Shown here in pieces: positions 21,524 through 34,219 of a DNA stretch of 64,000 bases. This DNA comes from Dactylis glomerata (lineage: Eukaryota; Streptophyta; Magnoliopsida; Poales; Poaceae). The stretch spans positions 751,688-815,687 of the forward strand of contig QXEO01000239.1 in the NCBI GenBank assembly GCA_007115705.1, read 5' to 3'. Position 1 is the first letter of the stretch. Every line of letters begins with the position of its first letter. A model generated the notes under the pieces. The model was given only the letters and a program-made list of their open reading frames with translations. It ran no database searches and was not told where the DNA came from. The position numbers and the translations under genes are program-made.

Positions 21524-24500
21524 TCTCAACTTGTGAAAGATTGAGATGGCACTTACAATGCTCATACAACGGTAAAGGGAGTGGTTTAGTAAAAATATCA
21601 GCAACTTGTTCCTTTGAAGAGATGAACCGAATTTGAAGTTGCTTCTGATTCACATGCTCACAAACAAAATTAAAATCAACTTCAATATGCTTTGTCCTGG
21701 CATGGAAAACTGGATTCGAAGATAGCTAATTCGCTCCAATGTTGTCACACCATAACACTGGAGGTCGTGCTTGTGTAAGACGAAGCTCCTGTAACAAAGA
21801 CTGACCCAGATAAGCTCTGCTGTAGCATTAGCAAGAGCCTTATATTCAGACTCAGTGCTCGACCTGAAAATAGTAGACTGCTTACGAGCACTCTAGGCGA
21901 TCAAGTTTCCACCATAAAACATAGCATAGCCCTCCGTTGATCGCTGATCATCCAGACTACCAGCCCAATCAGCATCCGAAAAAGCTGACAACAGTGTCGA
22001 GGTAGTAGAGAACAGTTGAAGACCACTGTCAATGGTATAGTGCACATAGTGAAGGATACGTTTGACAACTGACATATGGGGTGTACGAGGCTCATGCAGA
22101 TATTGACACACCTTGTTGACGACAAAGGACAAGTCAGGACAAGTCATGGTAAGATACTGAAGAGCACCAACAAGACTACGATACTTGGTAGCTTCATCAG
22201 AGGAAAGTACATCACCATCGCCAGCACAAAGGCTCTTAGTAGGAGACATAGGAGTAGTCACTAGGGCACACTTCAGCATACCAGCATGAGCAAGAAGATC
22301 AAGAGCATACTTGTGCTGCCGAAGAAGAAGTCTACCAGGTGATGGAGTGGAAACCTCAATGCCCAGAAAATAGTGTAAAACTCTAAGATCCTTCACAGAG
22401 AAAGTGGACCGAAGTTGAGAAATCAACCGGGGAACAGCAGAAGCAGACGAGCTGAGAACAATAATATCATCCACATAGATCAGCAAGAAAATGGTGACAT
22501 CAGAATGCTAAAGTATAAACAGTGAAGTATCAGTGGTAGACGGTGAAAACCCCAAAGTGCCAAGGACTGAACTGAGGCGAGCATGCCAAGCGCGTGGAGC
22601 CTGCTTCAGCCCATAAAGAGACCGAAGCAGATGACAGTAGTGTTGAGGCTTAGTAGGATCAGCAAAACCAGGAGGTTGTCTCATATATACTTGCTCATTA
22701 AGAAAACCATTGAGAAAAGCATTTTGAATATCAAGCTGTCGAATGTGCCACTGACAAGACAGATCCATAGAAAGCAATAACCTGATAGTAGCAGGCTTGA
22801 CAACCAGACTGAATGTTTCATCATAATCCAGACCATACTGCTGCTTGAATCCTTTAGCAACTAACCATGCCTTGTAACGCTCAATAGTACTATCAGCATG
22901 AAGTTTTACCTTGAAAATCCACTTAGAGTCAATAAGATTAACACCTGGAACAGGAGGCACAAGCTTCCAAGTTCCATTAGCCTGAAGCGCAGAAAATTCA
23001 GCTTCCATAGCATCACGCCAATGAGGGATTTTAAGAGCCACACGATAATCATAAGGTGCTGCCATGTCCTTGGAGACTTCACGTTCAGCTAGAACAACAT
23101 TCCAGGCAATAGTACCATCAGTACGTACCTTCTTTTGAACAATACCACACTGACGACGAGTAACAGCCACAATGTACATAGGAGGAGCAGGTGTCAGTGA
23201 CGAAGTAGGAGGTGACTGCACAATGGGAGATGCAGATAAACTCGGTGAATCATCATCATCAAACCGAGGTGACTCAGGTGCAGAACCAAAAGCCGTCGGA
23301 GTAGCAGGCTCAGGCGAAGGTGGAGCTGCGCTGGACTCCAGCTGAGCACGCACAGGCATGCCATGTACAGGATCCAAAGCCGCCCCTGTAGCTGCAGAGA
23401 AGGCAGAGCAACGCCAGGCGGGGGCGCGCGTGGAGCGACACCAGGCGGGGGCGCGCGCGGCTCGTACGTGGGCAAGCCATGCATGGGCCCGGGCCCCGAG
23501 GCCACCCCATGCACATGATCGACGTGCACCGGTGGTGCATTATGTGCCTCCGGTATAAGAAGTTCGAGGTAAGCTCTGCGTCCAACACCTGCACCATGAT
23601 TAGCAAGCAAAGACGGAGCATATGCAGTATCCATAATTTGGTCAGCTGAAAGTAAAGAAGACTCCGTGACAGGTAACGTATTTGACGTGGCCAAGTTGGC
23701 AAAGGGAAAAACGTGCTCATCAAAGATGACATCCCTAGAGATATACACTCGATTAGAAGGAACATGGAGACACTTATATCCTTTGTGTAAAGAACTATAG
23801 CCCAGAAAGACACATTTTTTTGAATGAAACTCGAGTTTGTGGTTGTTGTATTGGTGAATGTGAGGCCAACATGCACAACCTAAGACCTTGAAGAAGGTAT
23901 AATCAGGCGTTTCAAGAAGAAGACGCTGAAGAGGGGTTTGCATATCAATGGTGCGACTAGGAAGTCTGTTTATAAGAAAACAAGCTGTGGAGAACACATC
24001 ATTCCAATAAGACAAAAGAACGGATGCATGCGCAAGTAAAGTAAGACCCATCTCAATGATGTGACGGTGTTTACGTTCAGCAGCACCATTCTGTTGATGA
24101 GTGTGAGGACACGATACTCTATGCGAGATGCCTAGGCCATGAAAGAAAGAATGAAGTTTCTCATATTCTCCACCCTAGTCAGATTGAACATGAATAATTT
24201 TGTGATTAAGAAGCCGTTCCACATGTTTTTGGAACTGGAGGAAAACATCATAAACATCAAACTTGTGTTTAATCAAATAGAGCCAAGTGAAACGACTATA
24301 AGCATCAACAAAGCTCACATAAAAACGATGTCCACTGACAGAAACTTGGGCATGGCCCCAAACATCGGAATAAATGATCTCTAAAGGATATTTTGTTATA
24401 CGAGTAGACAAAGGAAAGGGTAACTAGTGACTTTTCCCTTGTTGACAAGCATCACAAACTGATGTATGTTTAATGGACTCGATAGTGGAAGGTAAATCAT

Positions 24501-26403
24501 TACTACGAAGAACATGCTAAATGACTTGCGAAGCTGGATGACCTAGACGACTGTGCCACATATCATGCGACACCTTGATACTGCTGAGCGCTTGCTTGAT
24601 GACAGGGGCTTTAATCTCGTAGAGACCACCATGGCACCGACCTCTAAGAATGGGTTCCTTTGTGTCGAGATCCTTTACAAAAAGATCATGAGGATGAAGT
24701 TCAATAAAGACATTGTTATCTTGTGAAAGTTTACTCATGGACAAAAGATTAATACGAGCTTGTGGAACATGCAAAAAAAATTTGAGTTCTAATTGCTTGG
24801 AAGATGGAGTAGGTAAAATAGCATGACCAATATTATGAATACGCATACCTGCTCCATTTGTAGTGTGGACATGTTCGGTGCCGTTGTATGGTTCCTTGGT
24901 GGTGAGCTTGTCGAGATCATGCGTGATGTGATGAGTAGCTCCTGAGTCCGCATACCATGCTGGGTCTACGTAAGTCTACGTGTGAGCACCAGGGGCGCCA
25001 CGGGCGCTGAAGGCAACAACAGAATTAGCTTCCATGGCAATTTGCTTCTCAGTGTTTCTCCTATCATTACCAATGCCGAGGAAGTCGCGGTTGAAGCATT
25101 TGAAGCACTTGGACACGGTGTGACGGGGTATACAGCAGAGCTAGCATATGACAGTGGTGCGCCCACCCGTGCTGGGTTTTGCACCAGGAGGAGCAGCCGG
25201 CGCCTTGGGATGATAACTTGGTGGCGACGGGCGAGCATCAGGGCGGTAGGAAGGTCGAAAACCCCCTCCGCGAGGTTGACCATAGGCAGCAGCATGAGCG
25301 GCAGCTCCGTATAGTGGACTCGGCGGGGTGGCATAGTGAGCCGCCGGGTAGTGGATTTTGTCAGGGAGACAAGAGTTGTGGTGATGCTCCGTAGCTTGGA
25401 GCTGAGAATATAGATCTCGAACTTGCATCGATGTAGTATGATTGTTGACCACCTCATACATCGCATCAAACTCTTTCGGGAGGCCAGCAAGGATATAGGA
25501 GATGAGCTCGTCGTCACGCAGGGGCTGACCAATGCTGGTCAGTTCATCAGCTATGGCCTTCATCTTGTGGAAGTAGACGTTGACTGTCATGTCACGTTTC
25601 TTGAGCTCTGCCATCTGTTGACGAAGTCCAGAAGAGTGAGCAAATGATATGGCGGCGAACGCGCCAGCCAATGTCTCCCACGCCTCGCGCGAGGTGCCAG
25701 CAAACATCACCATGCCAACAACTCCTTCGGTCATCGAGGAGACAAAGGCTGAGAGGATGGCTTGATCTTGCTGAATCCAATGTTGATAGGCGGGGTTCAG
25801 TACTAGCGTTGCTATACCACCATGATCAACGACAGTGTGCGTCGATGGACACGGAAGCGAGCCATCAACGTAGCCCATGAGGAGATTGCTGCGGAGGAGA
25901 GGTCCAACTTGCGCTTTCCAGAACAGATAGTTCTCGCTTGTCAATCGAATAGTGATCGACGAGGTGATGTTGATAACTCCCGGAGTCCCGGACGAGGATG
26001 AAAAGGCTGGCGAAAAAGCCAGGCCAACAGGCATTGGCGGATAACCACCGATATGCATTGGTGGATAGCCACCATGGTGGACGGGCGCATAGCCGCCAGA
26101 GGGCGAGGGCGGGGTGTAGCCGCCTGAGAAGCTTCCCGAGTAACCGCCATGGTAGGGCAGAAACCCTAGTTGCGACATAGAGGGTGAAAACCCTAGTTGA
26201 GCGGAGAAGACCCCGTTTGTCGTTGTGACAAGCGGCGCGGTGTAGACGTCCGAGGCTGCCGGCGATGAAGATTGGCCGGGCAGAGTAGCCATGGGCGAGG
26301 AGGTCACGGGCGGTGGCCCGGTGTTGCCGATCGGAAGACTTGGCGTCGATGCTGATGTACCAGATGGCATCGAGGAAGAGGCGGCGGCCGGCGATGTCGA
26401 CAT
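21524..26403 (-). pseudogene. Copia gag-pol polyprotein, interrupted by stops
   Basis: The first open block (26403-25141, 420 codons) is gag: a Pro/Ser/Gly-rich leader with repeated GGYPP-type units, then the UBN2-like region (LTSENYLFWKAQVGPLL). It ends in a stop inside the zinc knuckle. Downstream blocks show protease (WYADSGATHHI), integrase HHCC (WHSRLGHP..CDACQQGK), integrase core with the second Asp next to a stop (HVQSD, then stop, then GGEYE) and the Glu in NGAAERKH. Reverse transcriptase shows QLDIQNAFLNG, LYGLKQAPRAW and YVDDII. RNase H shows STESEYKALANATAE. At least six in-frame stops, mostly TAG, break the frame. The catalytic residues remain readable, so decay is moderate. Confidence 0.88.
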
Positions 26404-26482
26404 GATGGAAGACGGCGACAGTGACGGCGGCGAGGAGTATCGGTGTGTGGCGGCGGCGGGGTAGGGTTAGGTCAGGCGTCTC

Positions 26483-26494
26483 GCTCTGATACCA
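26483..26494 (-). other. Primer binding site of the Copia element (initiator tRNA-Met)
   Basis: TGGTATCAGAGC on the minus strand, complementary to the 3' end of initiator tRNA-Met, with no gap to the 5' LTR. Confidence 0.9.
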
Positions 26495-26635
26495 TAATAG
26501 AGTTTAGAGAAAAGAGGTTTAGCCGGCCCGACGTACATCGTCGGGTAGGGATCTGCTTTGTTACATATTAAGAAGTTTAGTTATAAATACAAGTCCATGA
26601 CTAATACGTATCAGGGGTACGTATCTATTCTAACA
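26495..26635 (-). repeat. 5' LTR of the Copia element
   Basis: 141 bp, about one tenth the length of the other LTRs here. It is flanked outside by CTATG and inside by the primer site. Confidence 0.88.
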
Positions 26636-26640
26636 CTATG

Positions 26641-27244
26641 GAATCCTGTTTGTCTCCATTCGGATGGCCTTGGTCTGTCGTATCACTTTCTCACGACCGA
26701 AGACACAGAACCACCACCGGTGGTTTTATGCGTGCTTATCCACATAACAGCAGCATCTGGCCAATCCATCGTCCCGGATGTATGTCCTTGTCCTCTCGCT
26801 TTCGATTGCAACCCGTGGTTCGTGGTTGTGAACGGTATCAGAACGAACAACGCTGATCTTGTGCCATTTAGTATTGTTGCCAAGTGACTTTCCCTTTTCT
26901 GGATTTCCTGACGTGTCGATCAAATTCTGATCAGAACTTTCTTATCACGTCGAATACACGTCGTGTGAATGTTCGTAGCTTTTGAAATAGTAGTGAAAAC
27001 TATATGGAGATAGAGTAATAAGAATTAAGAACCCTCCATCGAAGCCTTTCCGTTCTCTTTTTGTTTTTGACGGGTGTTTTTCTTTGTTTTCGACAGGATG
27101 GTCTGATGTTGTTTCCCCATAACAAAATAATACAGAGTTGAGCTCAGTGTTTTTAAAACTAACTATTTTTTAAATTAAGTCGTGAGGGATGTCGGCTTAA
27201 CATCCTACATGCATGCAAAATGAATGGAGACCACCCTGTCAATG
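26641..27244. other. Intergenic, unassigned
   Basis: About 600 bp between the Copia element and a MITE. I see no coding frame with a known domain and no repeat ends. Confidence 0.4.
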
Positions 27245-27247
27245 TTA

Positions 27248-27585
27248 GAGCATCTCCAACGGACGCTCTAAATTTTGGCGATGTAAAAACGGTTTGCAGC
27301 GCGCTGGATCCATCTTTAGGGTGCGAGGCCATGTTTACCTCCAACAGAAGCTCTAAACATTGGGCTGTAAAAAATAGATAGTTTTTGGTGTGTACGTTCG
27401 CGTTGTGTGTTTGCCGCGCGCGCTTTTCAGAGCTGAATATATAGTGCCTTGGATAGCGTTTTGCCACGCGCTCTGTTTTAGAGCACTGGTTTGCAGCCTC
27501 TGCTGGAGCACCATAAGCCTTCCGCACGCTAAACTAACATCTTTTTTAGCGCAAAGACGATATACAACGCGTATTGGAGATTCTC
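27248..27585. mobile_element. PIF/Harbinger-type MITE
   Basis: A 338-bp non-coding element. Terminal repeats are GAGCATCTCCAACGG at the left and GAGAATCTCCAATACG (reverse complement) at the right. It is flanked by TTA at 27245-27247 and 27586-27588, the target duplication expected of PIF/Harbinger. Its termini match those of H1 and H2 in this window. Confidence 0.8.
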
Positions 27586-27588
27586 TTA

Positions 27589-28065
27589 AACTGTGTCCAA
27601 AAGAGGAACAAAGAAAAGGCAGCAGTTCTTAGGACACGCGTGCAGGACCACGCCGTAAGTCCTTAGATCAACGTTTGAATTCTAAAAGTCTAAAGCTAGG
27701 TAAGCACTACACAAAGTAGATACTTTGAGCCTTAATTTTAGCAGCTCCCACTTCTAAAACCCTAAAGTTCCAATCGCTTAGAATGGAAATAATTCGAAAG
27801 GAGAGAGAAAAACATGCGTTTGTCATTTGACTCTTATAAAGATTATCGTGATTTGGTGGTGCACGTTGCACAATGAGTAACTAAAAAGTACAGGCAGCTT
27901 CGTGCTCATCTCACTATTGTGCCTCGTCAGCATTCCATCTCACTTCCGTCCTCGTGCAACTGCAACACCCCTCCTCACATTCGTCACTAAAGCTACCTTT
28001 ACCATTGTGTTGGTTTTACAAAAATTTCAAGTTGCATACAAACGTAAGCAAGATCACAGCAATGA
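27589..28065. other. Intergenic, unassigned
   Basis: About 480 bp without credible ORFs or repeat ends. Confidence 0.4.
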
Positions 28066-28067
28066 TA

Positions 28068-28302
28068 CTCTCTCTATTTCAATGAATAAGACTTTTTCTT
28101 TGGAAAGTCAAGCAAGTAAAGTTTGACTAACATTATAGGAAAAATATCAAACACTATAATGTCATATCAAATATATTCCATGATGTATCTAATGATATAG
28201 ATATTACAACGTACATGTTACTGATTTGGTCTATAACATCGGTCAAACTTCATATAGTTTGACTTTTTGAAAAAAAAGCCTTATTCACTGGAATGAAGAT
28301 AG
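28068..28302. mobile_element. Stowaway-like MITE (Tc1/mariner type)
   Basis: 235 bp. The two ends are inverted repeats of about 25 bases containing CAATGAATAAG and CAGTGAATAAG, with further inverted similarity in GTTTGAC-type segments inside. TA flanks both sides (28066-28067 and 28303-28304), as for Stowaway elements. Confidence 0.75.
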
Positions 28303-28359
28303 TATAGCACGTAACATCAACCATGGACAAATTAGATGTGAGTTCTTATCTACCATGAA

Positions 28360-31300
28360 ACTGGTAGGTCAGATTTTTCAGCTCCTTTTCTTTGCCATAT
28401 TTCGGGTGGGCTCGATTTCTCATGGTATTGCCTTCCTCCACAAGGGAGGTCTGGGGGTATCCTGGTTGGCATTAATACTGCAAGCTTGCAAGTTAAAAAG
28501 GTCACTAATGGGGACTACTGTGTTAAATTCCAAATTAGATCAAAGCAAGATGGTTTTGAATGGTTACTGATACCAGTGTATGGGGTGGCACAGGAAATAA
28601 ATAAACCAGAATTCCTTGCTGAGCTTGTTAGAACATGTGAGAATGAAACTCTTCCTTTGCTTTTAGGAGGGGACTTTAATATCATTAGAAGACAAGAAGA
28701 AAAGAATAATGACAATTTCAACCCAAGGTGGCCCTTTATTTTTAATGCTATTATAGAGAGTCTTGAACTCAGGGAAATAGTTATGTCTGGCCGTCAATTC
28801 ACTTGGGCTAACCGGCGAACAACACAAACTTTTGAGAAGTTAGATAGGATTCTTGCGAGTGTCGAATGGGAACAAAAGTACCCATTAGTTTTTGTCCGAG
28901 CTTTGACTAGAACAGGATCGGATCATACGCCGTTGTTAATAGATTCTGGTGAACAAGCTCATCATGGTAATAAACCGAAATTTTCTTTTGAACTATCCTG
29001 GCTCAAGCAAGACAGTTTTTTTGAGATGATTTCTAAGGAATGGGCCTCAATCAATTCGGGTGCGAATCCTATGGAAAAATGGCAAAACAAGATACGTCAT
29101 ATCCGTAGTTTTCTAAGAGGCTGGGCAAAAAACTTAAGTAGTGTCTACAAAAAAGAAAAAGAAAGGCTTTTGCAGGTTATAATTTGGATACCAGGGCCGA
29201 GGTAGCTCCTCTTAGCGATATAGATAGGGCAACTCTGTGGGAAGCAAATGATAAACTGGCTAAGCTTCGTCGTGATGAGGAAAGCAAGTGGGCTCAACGT
29301 GCAAAAGTCAAACATGTTCAAGAGGGGGGTAACAATACAAAATATTTTCATTTGATTGCTAATGGCAAGCACAGACGTAATTTTTTTCCAGCTTGAGCAA
29401 GAAGAGGGAACGATTGTTGGAGAGGTAAACCTAAAAGTGTATATAACCGAGTTCTACAAGAAGCTTTTTGGAGCACCAACACAAAATTTTGTCTCACTAG
29501 ATGAATCTGAAACTAATGACATACCACAATTAACTCATCAGGAGAACGCAATTCTAATAGCAAACTTCTCGGAGCAAGAGGTTTACGACGCAATTTTTCA
29601 AATGGAGAATAATAAGGCACTGGGGCCGGATGGTTTCCCGACGGAGTTTTATCAAAAAATTTGGGAGGTTTTGAAGGGGGATTTAATGGTGTTTTTTAAA
29701 GATTTTCAGGATGGAAAATTGCCGTTGTTTCAGTTAAACTTTGGAACAATTATCCTTCTCCCTAAGAAGGAAGATGCAATTCAGATTCAACAATATAGAC
29801 CAATTTGTTTACTGAACGTCAGCTTCAAATTTTTTACAAAGGTTGGGACAAATAGAGTGACAAAAGTGGCTCACTCAGTGGTTAAACCAACTCAAACGGC
29901 TTTCATGCCAGGGAGATATATTTTAGAAGGGGTCCTGGTACTCCATGAAACGATTCACGAGTTGCACAATAAAAAACTAGACGGAGTTCTACTAAAAATT
30001 GATTTCGAAAAAGCATACGATAAAGTCAATTGGTCCTTTTTGCAACAAGCCATGCGAATGAAGGGCTTTGATCCCAAATGGTGCCGTTGGATCCATGATT
30101 TTGTTAGTATAGGAAGTGTGGGTATCTGGGTTAACGATGATATAGGTCACTATTTTCAAACAAAGAAAGGTCTTCGACAAGGCGATCCCCTTTCTCCCAT
30201 CCTTTTTAACATCGTAGCCGATATGTTAGCAATTATAATTCAACGAGCCAAGGAAGATGGGCAGGTGGATGGTCTCATTCCCCATCTGGTTGATGGTGGA
30301 GTGTCCATTTTACAGTATGCAGATGACACAATCATATTCATGGAAAATAATCTGGAAAAGGCTCTAAATATGAAACTGATCCTCTATTTGTTTGAACAAT
30401 TGTCTGGTCTAAAAATAAATTTCCACAAGAGTGAGATTTATTGCTTTGGACGTGCTAAGGAAATAAAAGAAGATTATAAGGAGCTGTTTGGCTGTGAGAC
30501 CGGTTCTTTTCCTTTTAAATACTTAGGGATCTCGATTCATTATAGAAAATTAAGAAATGGTGAGTGGAAGCCGGTAGAGGACAGATTTGAGAACAAACTA
30601 GGCAATTGGATGGGGAAGCTTCTTTCTTATGGTGATAGACTGATTTTGATAAATTCGGTCCTTACTAGTTTGCCAATGTTCATGATCTCCTTCTTTGAAA
30701 TTCCGAAAGGTGTTCGGAAGCGTCTAGATTTTTATAGATCGAGATTCTTTTGGCAAAGCGAGGAAAATAAAAAGAAATATAGACTAACAAGGTGGAATAT
30801 AATTTGCAGACCTAGAGACCAAGGGGGGCTGGGGATTGAGGTGTTGGAACTAAAAAACAAATGTCTGCTAGCTAAGTGGTTGTTTAACTTAATGAATGAA
30901 CAAGGGGTTTGGCAAGAGTTAATTCAGAATAAATATCTTCATTCCAAGGCCTTATCTCAGGTAACAGCTAAACCCACAGATTCACCCTTCTGGAAGGGAT
31001 TGATGAAGGTTAAGGAGGAGTTTTTTGCTAGAGGTAAATTCAAGGTTGGGAATGGGGCGAATACTAGATTCTAGGAGGATACGTGGTTAGGAGACAAGCC
31101 TCTTTCTATGCAATATCCATCCCTTTATGGCATAGTTCAGCGTAAACAAGTTACGGTTGCTACTGTGCTAGGCCATAATTCGCTAAACATTGCTTTCTGT
31201 CAGAATTTAACCGGAGATAAATGGACTCAATGGCTGAACCTTGTTTCACGCCTTATGGAGGTGCAGCTCTCTTCTGAACAAGACTTTTTTAGGTGGAACC

Positions 31301-32090
31301 TTACTACCTCGGGGATTTCTCGGTTAAGTCCATGTACCTTGATTTTATGAATGGACATACAAATTTTTTAAAGATGTACATTTGTAAGATAAAGGTACCT
31401 TTAAAAATTCGAATCTTCACGTGGTTCCTGCATAGAAAGGTCATTCTTACAAAGGATAACCTATTGAAATGGAATTGGCAGGGCAACACATCTTGTGTGT
31501 TTTGTGATAAAGATGAATCCATTAATCATTTATTTTTTGAATGTCCTCTGGCAAAAATAATTTGGAGAATAGTTCACATGACTTTTGGCATACCGCCCCC
31601 TAGAAATGTATCAAACATGTTTGGAAATTGGTTGATAGGGCTTGATAAACATGAAGTAAAGAACATTAGGATTGGTGCATGTGCAATTGTTTGGGCCTTG
31701 TGGAATACACGTAATGACCATGTTTTTAACAAACCGAAAGCTCCATCATTTTTGCAGGTTATCCCAATGGCTACGCACTGGATCCGTACGTGGTCTTATC
31801 TCCAACCATTGGAGCAGCGGGATGTCATGGATTCTGGGTGCAACCATTTGGAGACGGTCGCACGGGACTTATTCAACCAATTCGGTTGGCGGCGTGATAA
31901 TAGGATTACTTTCTCTTAAGTTATCATGACAGTTTTGTCGTTTATTTTCCGTTGGCTGATTCATGTGGCCACTTTGGCTGATCCATGACTTGTAATAAGC
32001 TTTGTATAACTTCGTAATAAGTTAATAAAAACAGCCATATGCATCGATTGATGCAGAGGCTGGGGTCGCTACCCCCTTTTCAAAAAAAAA
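28360..32090 (+). mobile_element. 5'-truncated L1-type LINE (L1)
   Basis: A plus-strand non-LTR retrotransposon starting inside its endonuclease domain and ending in a short poly(A) (32082-32090). A 12-bp direct repeat ATCTACCATGAA flanks it at 28348-28359 and 32091-32102. 5' truncation and a terminal A-run are hallmarks of target-primed reverse transcription. The 3' untranslated part is about 160 bp. Confidence 0.85.
28395..31919 (+). pseudogene. LINE ORF2: endonuclease C-part, reverse transcriptase, zf-RVT
   Basis: Starts within the AP-endonuclease domain. GGDFN, SGRQFTWAN and GSDHTPLL are the usual C-terminal landmarks. Reverse transcriptase follows (29356-31074): KALGPDGFP, LKIDFEKAYDKVNW, LRQGDPLSP and an intact YADD. 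The C-terminal zf-RVT region (31293-31919) has CVFCDKDESINHLFFECPLA. Breaks are frameshifts near 29185 and 29385, a TAG at 31072-31074 and a frameshift near 31310. The polymerase core could be read uninterrupted, but the full protein cannot be made. Confidence 0.85.
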
Positions 32091-32225
32091 ATCTACCATG
32101 AACAAACTAGAACGTTTCATAGGCAGTGATTTTTCTTTTCATTCTCTAGAATGCGCACAATCTATTTATCAATTGCTTTGCTTTTTTCTCACATCACTCT
32201 CATAAACCTATATATCCACATCTAA

Positions 32226-34216
32226 GAGCATGTCCAACGTGTCTCCCCAAATAATATCCATTTTGTATTCGATTTTGTATTCGATTTTGTTTGTTTGGAT
32301 GGCTTTGGACATGTGTCTAGGCTAAATCGGCCCACTGCACCCAAGAGCAGCTCCAAACAAACATGCCATGTCCGCCTTTGGCACATTGTTCTTAGGTCAG
32401 CCATTTATATACGTGACATATGAAATGTACTTGCTAAATTTTAACACAAATAAATTTCACAAACTTAAATATTTAAATCACATAGTTTTTCACAATAGTT
32501 TTAATTCAAATCCGAAATCTCATAAATTATCCAACAGAAGATATCAAAAAAGAACTACTGGTTTTCTTTGTGCCACATGTGCCTAGCAAAATCACTTTGG
32601 AGTTAAACATGAGTATCTTGGTCAGGATTTCATGATGCATCTTGAGGAAATCTTCCTATTCTTAGCCCCCGAAAGTTCAACCCTCATAGTTCATTGGCTC
32701 CATCACACTCACGCAAGCAACCATCACTTCCCATGTTATGTTGACACTATATTTTTGCAGGGTGTTGGACAATAATCTAATGAGCTTGGAGCACACCAAA
32801 TGCCTACTCCACGTCTTTCTTAGAACTCTCTTGCTCTCTTCCAAAAGTAACTATTTTCTTACCTTAATGATAGAGATAGTCTTTACAAATGTAGACCACT
32901 GAAGAAAAATACCATCTACTAGGTAGTACCCCTACGTGTACTGGCGGCCATTGATCTCTGCATTGACCTTCCACAAGTCTTGAGAAACACCGAGAGCATT
33001 GGAGCACGCTAACATTATTGTGGGATCCTGCCATGACAAAGAAAGAGTGCCAAATCATCCACATATCTTATGATGCCACAACTTGAAAAATGTATGTGCA
33101 CTCTCCAACATGCTCTTTGCACCGCCCATGTCAAGTGAATGGAAAGTTCTTTCATTCCCAAAGCATGCAATCTAATTCCAAGCATCCTATGAATCCCCCT
33201 TGAATTTCCAATAGCCAAGAGCTGAGTTATGTCCGCAACATTTGGTGATCTAAAGAACTCCGGGCTACCACGATCACCACCACTTTGCAAAACCTATGCA
33301 ATGCTTCAATACATGTGGACTCGCCCATGATAAGCTTCTCATTAACAAGATCACGAAAAACTCCATATGAAGCATTCTAATTGCAGCAACACTTCTTAAG
33401 GGAAGAAAAGCCAACCAGTGACCACTTTCTGCAATCTAAAGTAGTCATCATGTGCTACCACTCCGTCGAGCTGAAGCATGAACACATGCCTCTGCATCGA
33501 AAAGTGTTGCCAAAACTAAACCAAAGTATAAGTTTGCTTGATCGGCTTGAAATACTCAATTTAGAGTTGATCACCCCTGAACCTGGGAATGGCATTTTGT
33601 TGTTGATCCTAGAGAACAAGAGCAGCCCCAAGCAAAATATCTTCTTCATGATCGGACGGCGTAGCCATGATTTTTTTGTAAAAAAATACTTACAATCCAC
33701 CATGATCAACATATTCACAAAGTGCAACAAACAATTAAAAAATTTCCATACCAAGTCATTAGAGAGGGTTTTTCGAGATTTCTTACCTCAAATATTGTTT
33801 GGGAAAAGCACTTAACACCTTGTGGTTGGAGGATATTGGGGTGGAGCTTGAGGCCGTGGCCAGATGTACAATGGGCGAGGGCACCCGCCGTTGGCAGAGG
33901 ATGAGGCACAATCATTGGACGACTCGGATGGCGGGGCGCCGATGAGATCGATAGTGTGACTATGACCATTTCCTGTCAGGGTTGAAGCTCATCCACGACT
34001 AAAAAAAGGGGAAATCAATGGGCCTGTAGACTGCCGGGTTGTCTTCTAGTGATGTCGCGGGAGCGATGGTGACCGACGAGAGAGTGGTGTGCGAGGGCAT
34101 ATCGCGGCCGAAGAGAACACGGAGAGTGTCCGCTTGGCCTCAAACCGCCCCCAATTTTGAAAAAAATAGACAATTTTCTGCAACTCAAGACGTTTAGGGA
34201 GCAGTTGGAGATGCTC
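32226..34216 (-). mobile_element. PIF/Harbinger transposon H2, decayed but with both ends
   Basis: A 1991-bp element with terminal repeats GAGCATGTCCAACGTG at the left and GAGCATCTCCAACTGC (reverse complement) at the right. It is flanked by TAA at 32223-32225 and 34217-34219, a typical target duplication. The interior holds a degenerate transposase on the minus strand. It lies about 0.8 kb upstream of the GH17 gene start. Confidence 0.8.
32640..33510 (-). pseudogene. PIF/Harbinger DDE transposase remnant
   Basis: Read across several frames, the minus strand shows the order of landmarks of plant Harbinger transposases. These are VVAHDDYF, MGESTCIEALHRFCK, FRSPNVADITQLLAI with a GMLG-like stretch, WHSFFVMAGSHNNVSVLQ (usual MAGSHNDINVLQ), a GYYLVDGI-like stretch with WSTFVKTIS, and KDVE followed by a stop and AFGVLQA. 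There are at least eight frameshifts and stops. The enzyme would have cut and pasted elements with these termini, and this copy cannot. Confidence 0.75.
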
Positions 34217-34219
34217 TAA

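Larger units (their letters stand above)
21373..26635 (-). mobile_element. Copia element with 140-bp LTRs, complete structure, coding decayed
   Basis: Minus-strand LTR retrotransposon, 5263 bp. LTRs are 21373-21512 and 26495-26635. Target duplication CTATG is at 21368-21372 and 26636-26640. The primer site for initiator tRNA-Met abuts the 5' LTR, and a polypurine tract touches the 3' LTR. Domain order is gag, protease, integrase, reverse transcriptase, RNase H, which is Copia order. On the minus strand the LTR starts TGTTAGAATA and ends TTA, so the ends are TG..TA rather than TG..CA. Confidence 0.9.

Noticed and set aside
26558..26887. 109-codon plus-strand ORF to the right of the Copia element
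   Set aside because: It starts inside the Copia LTR and crosses the target duplication. No domain is seen.
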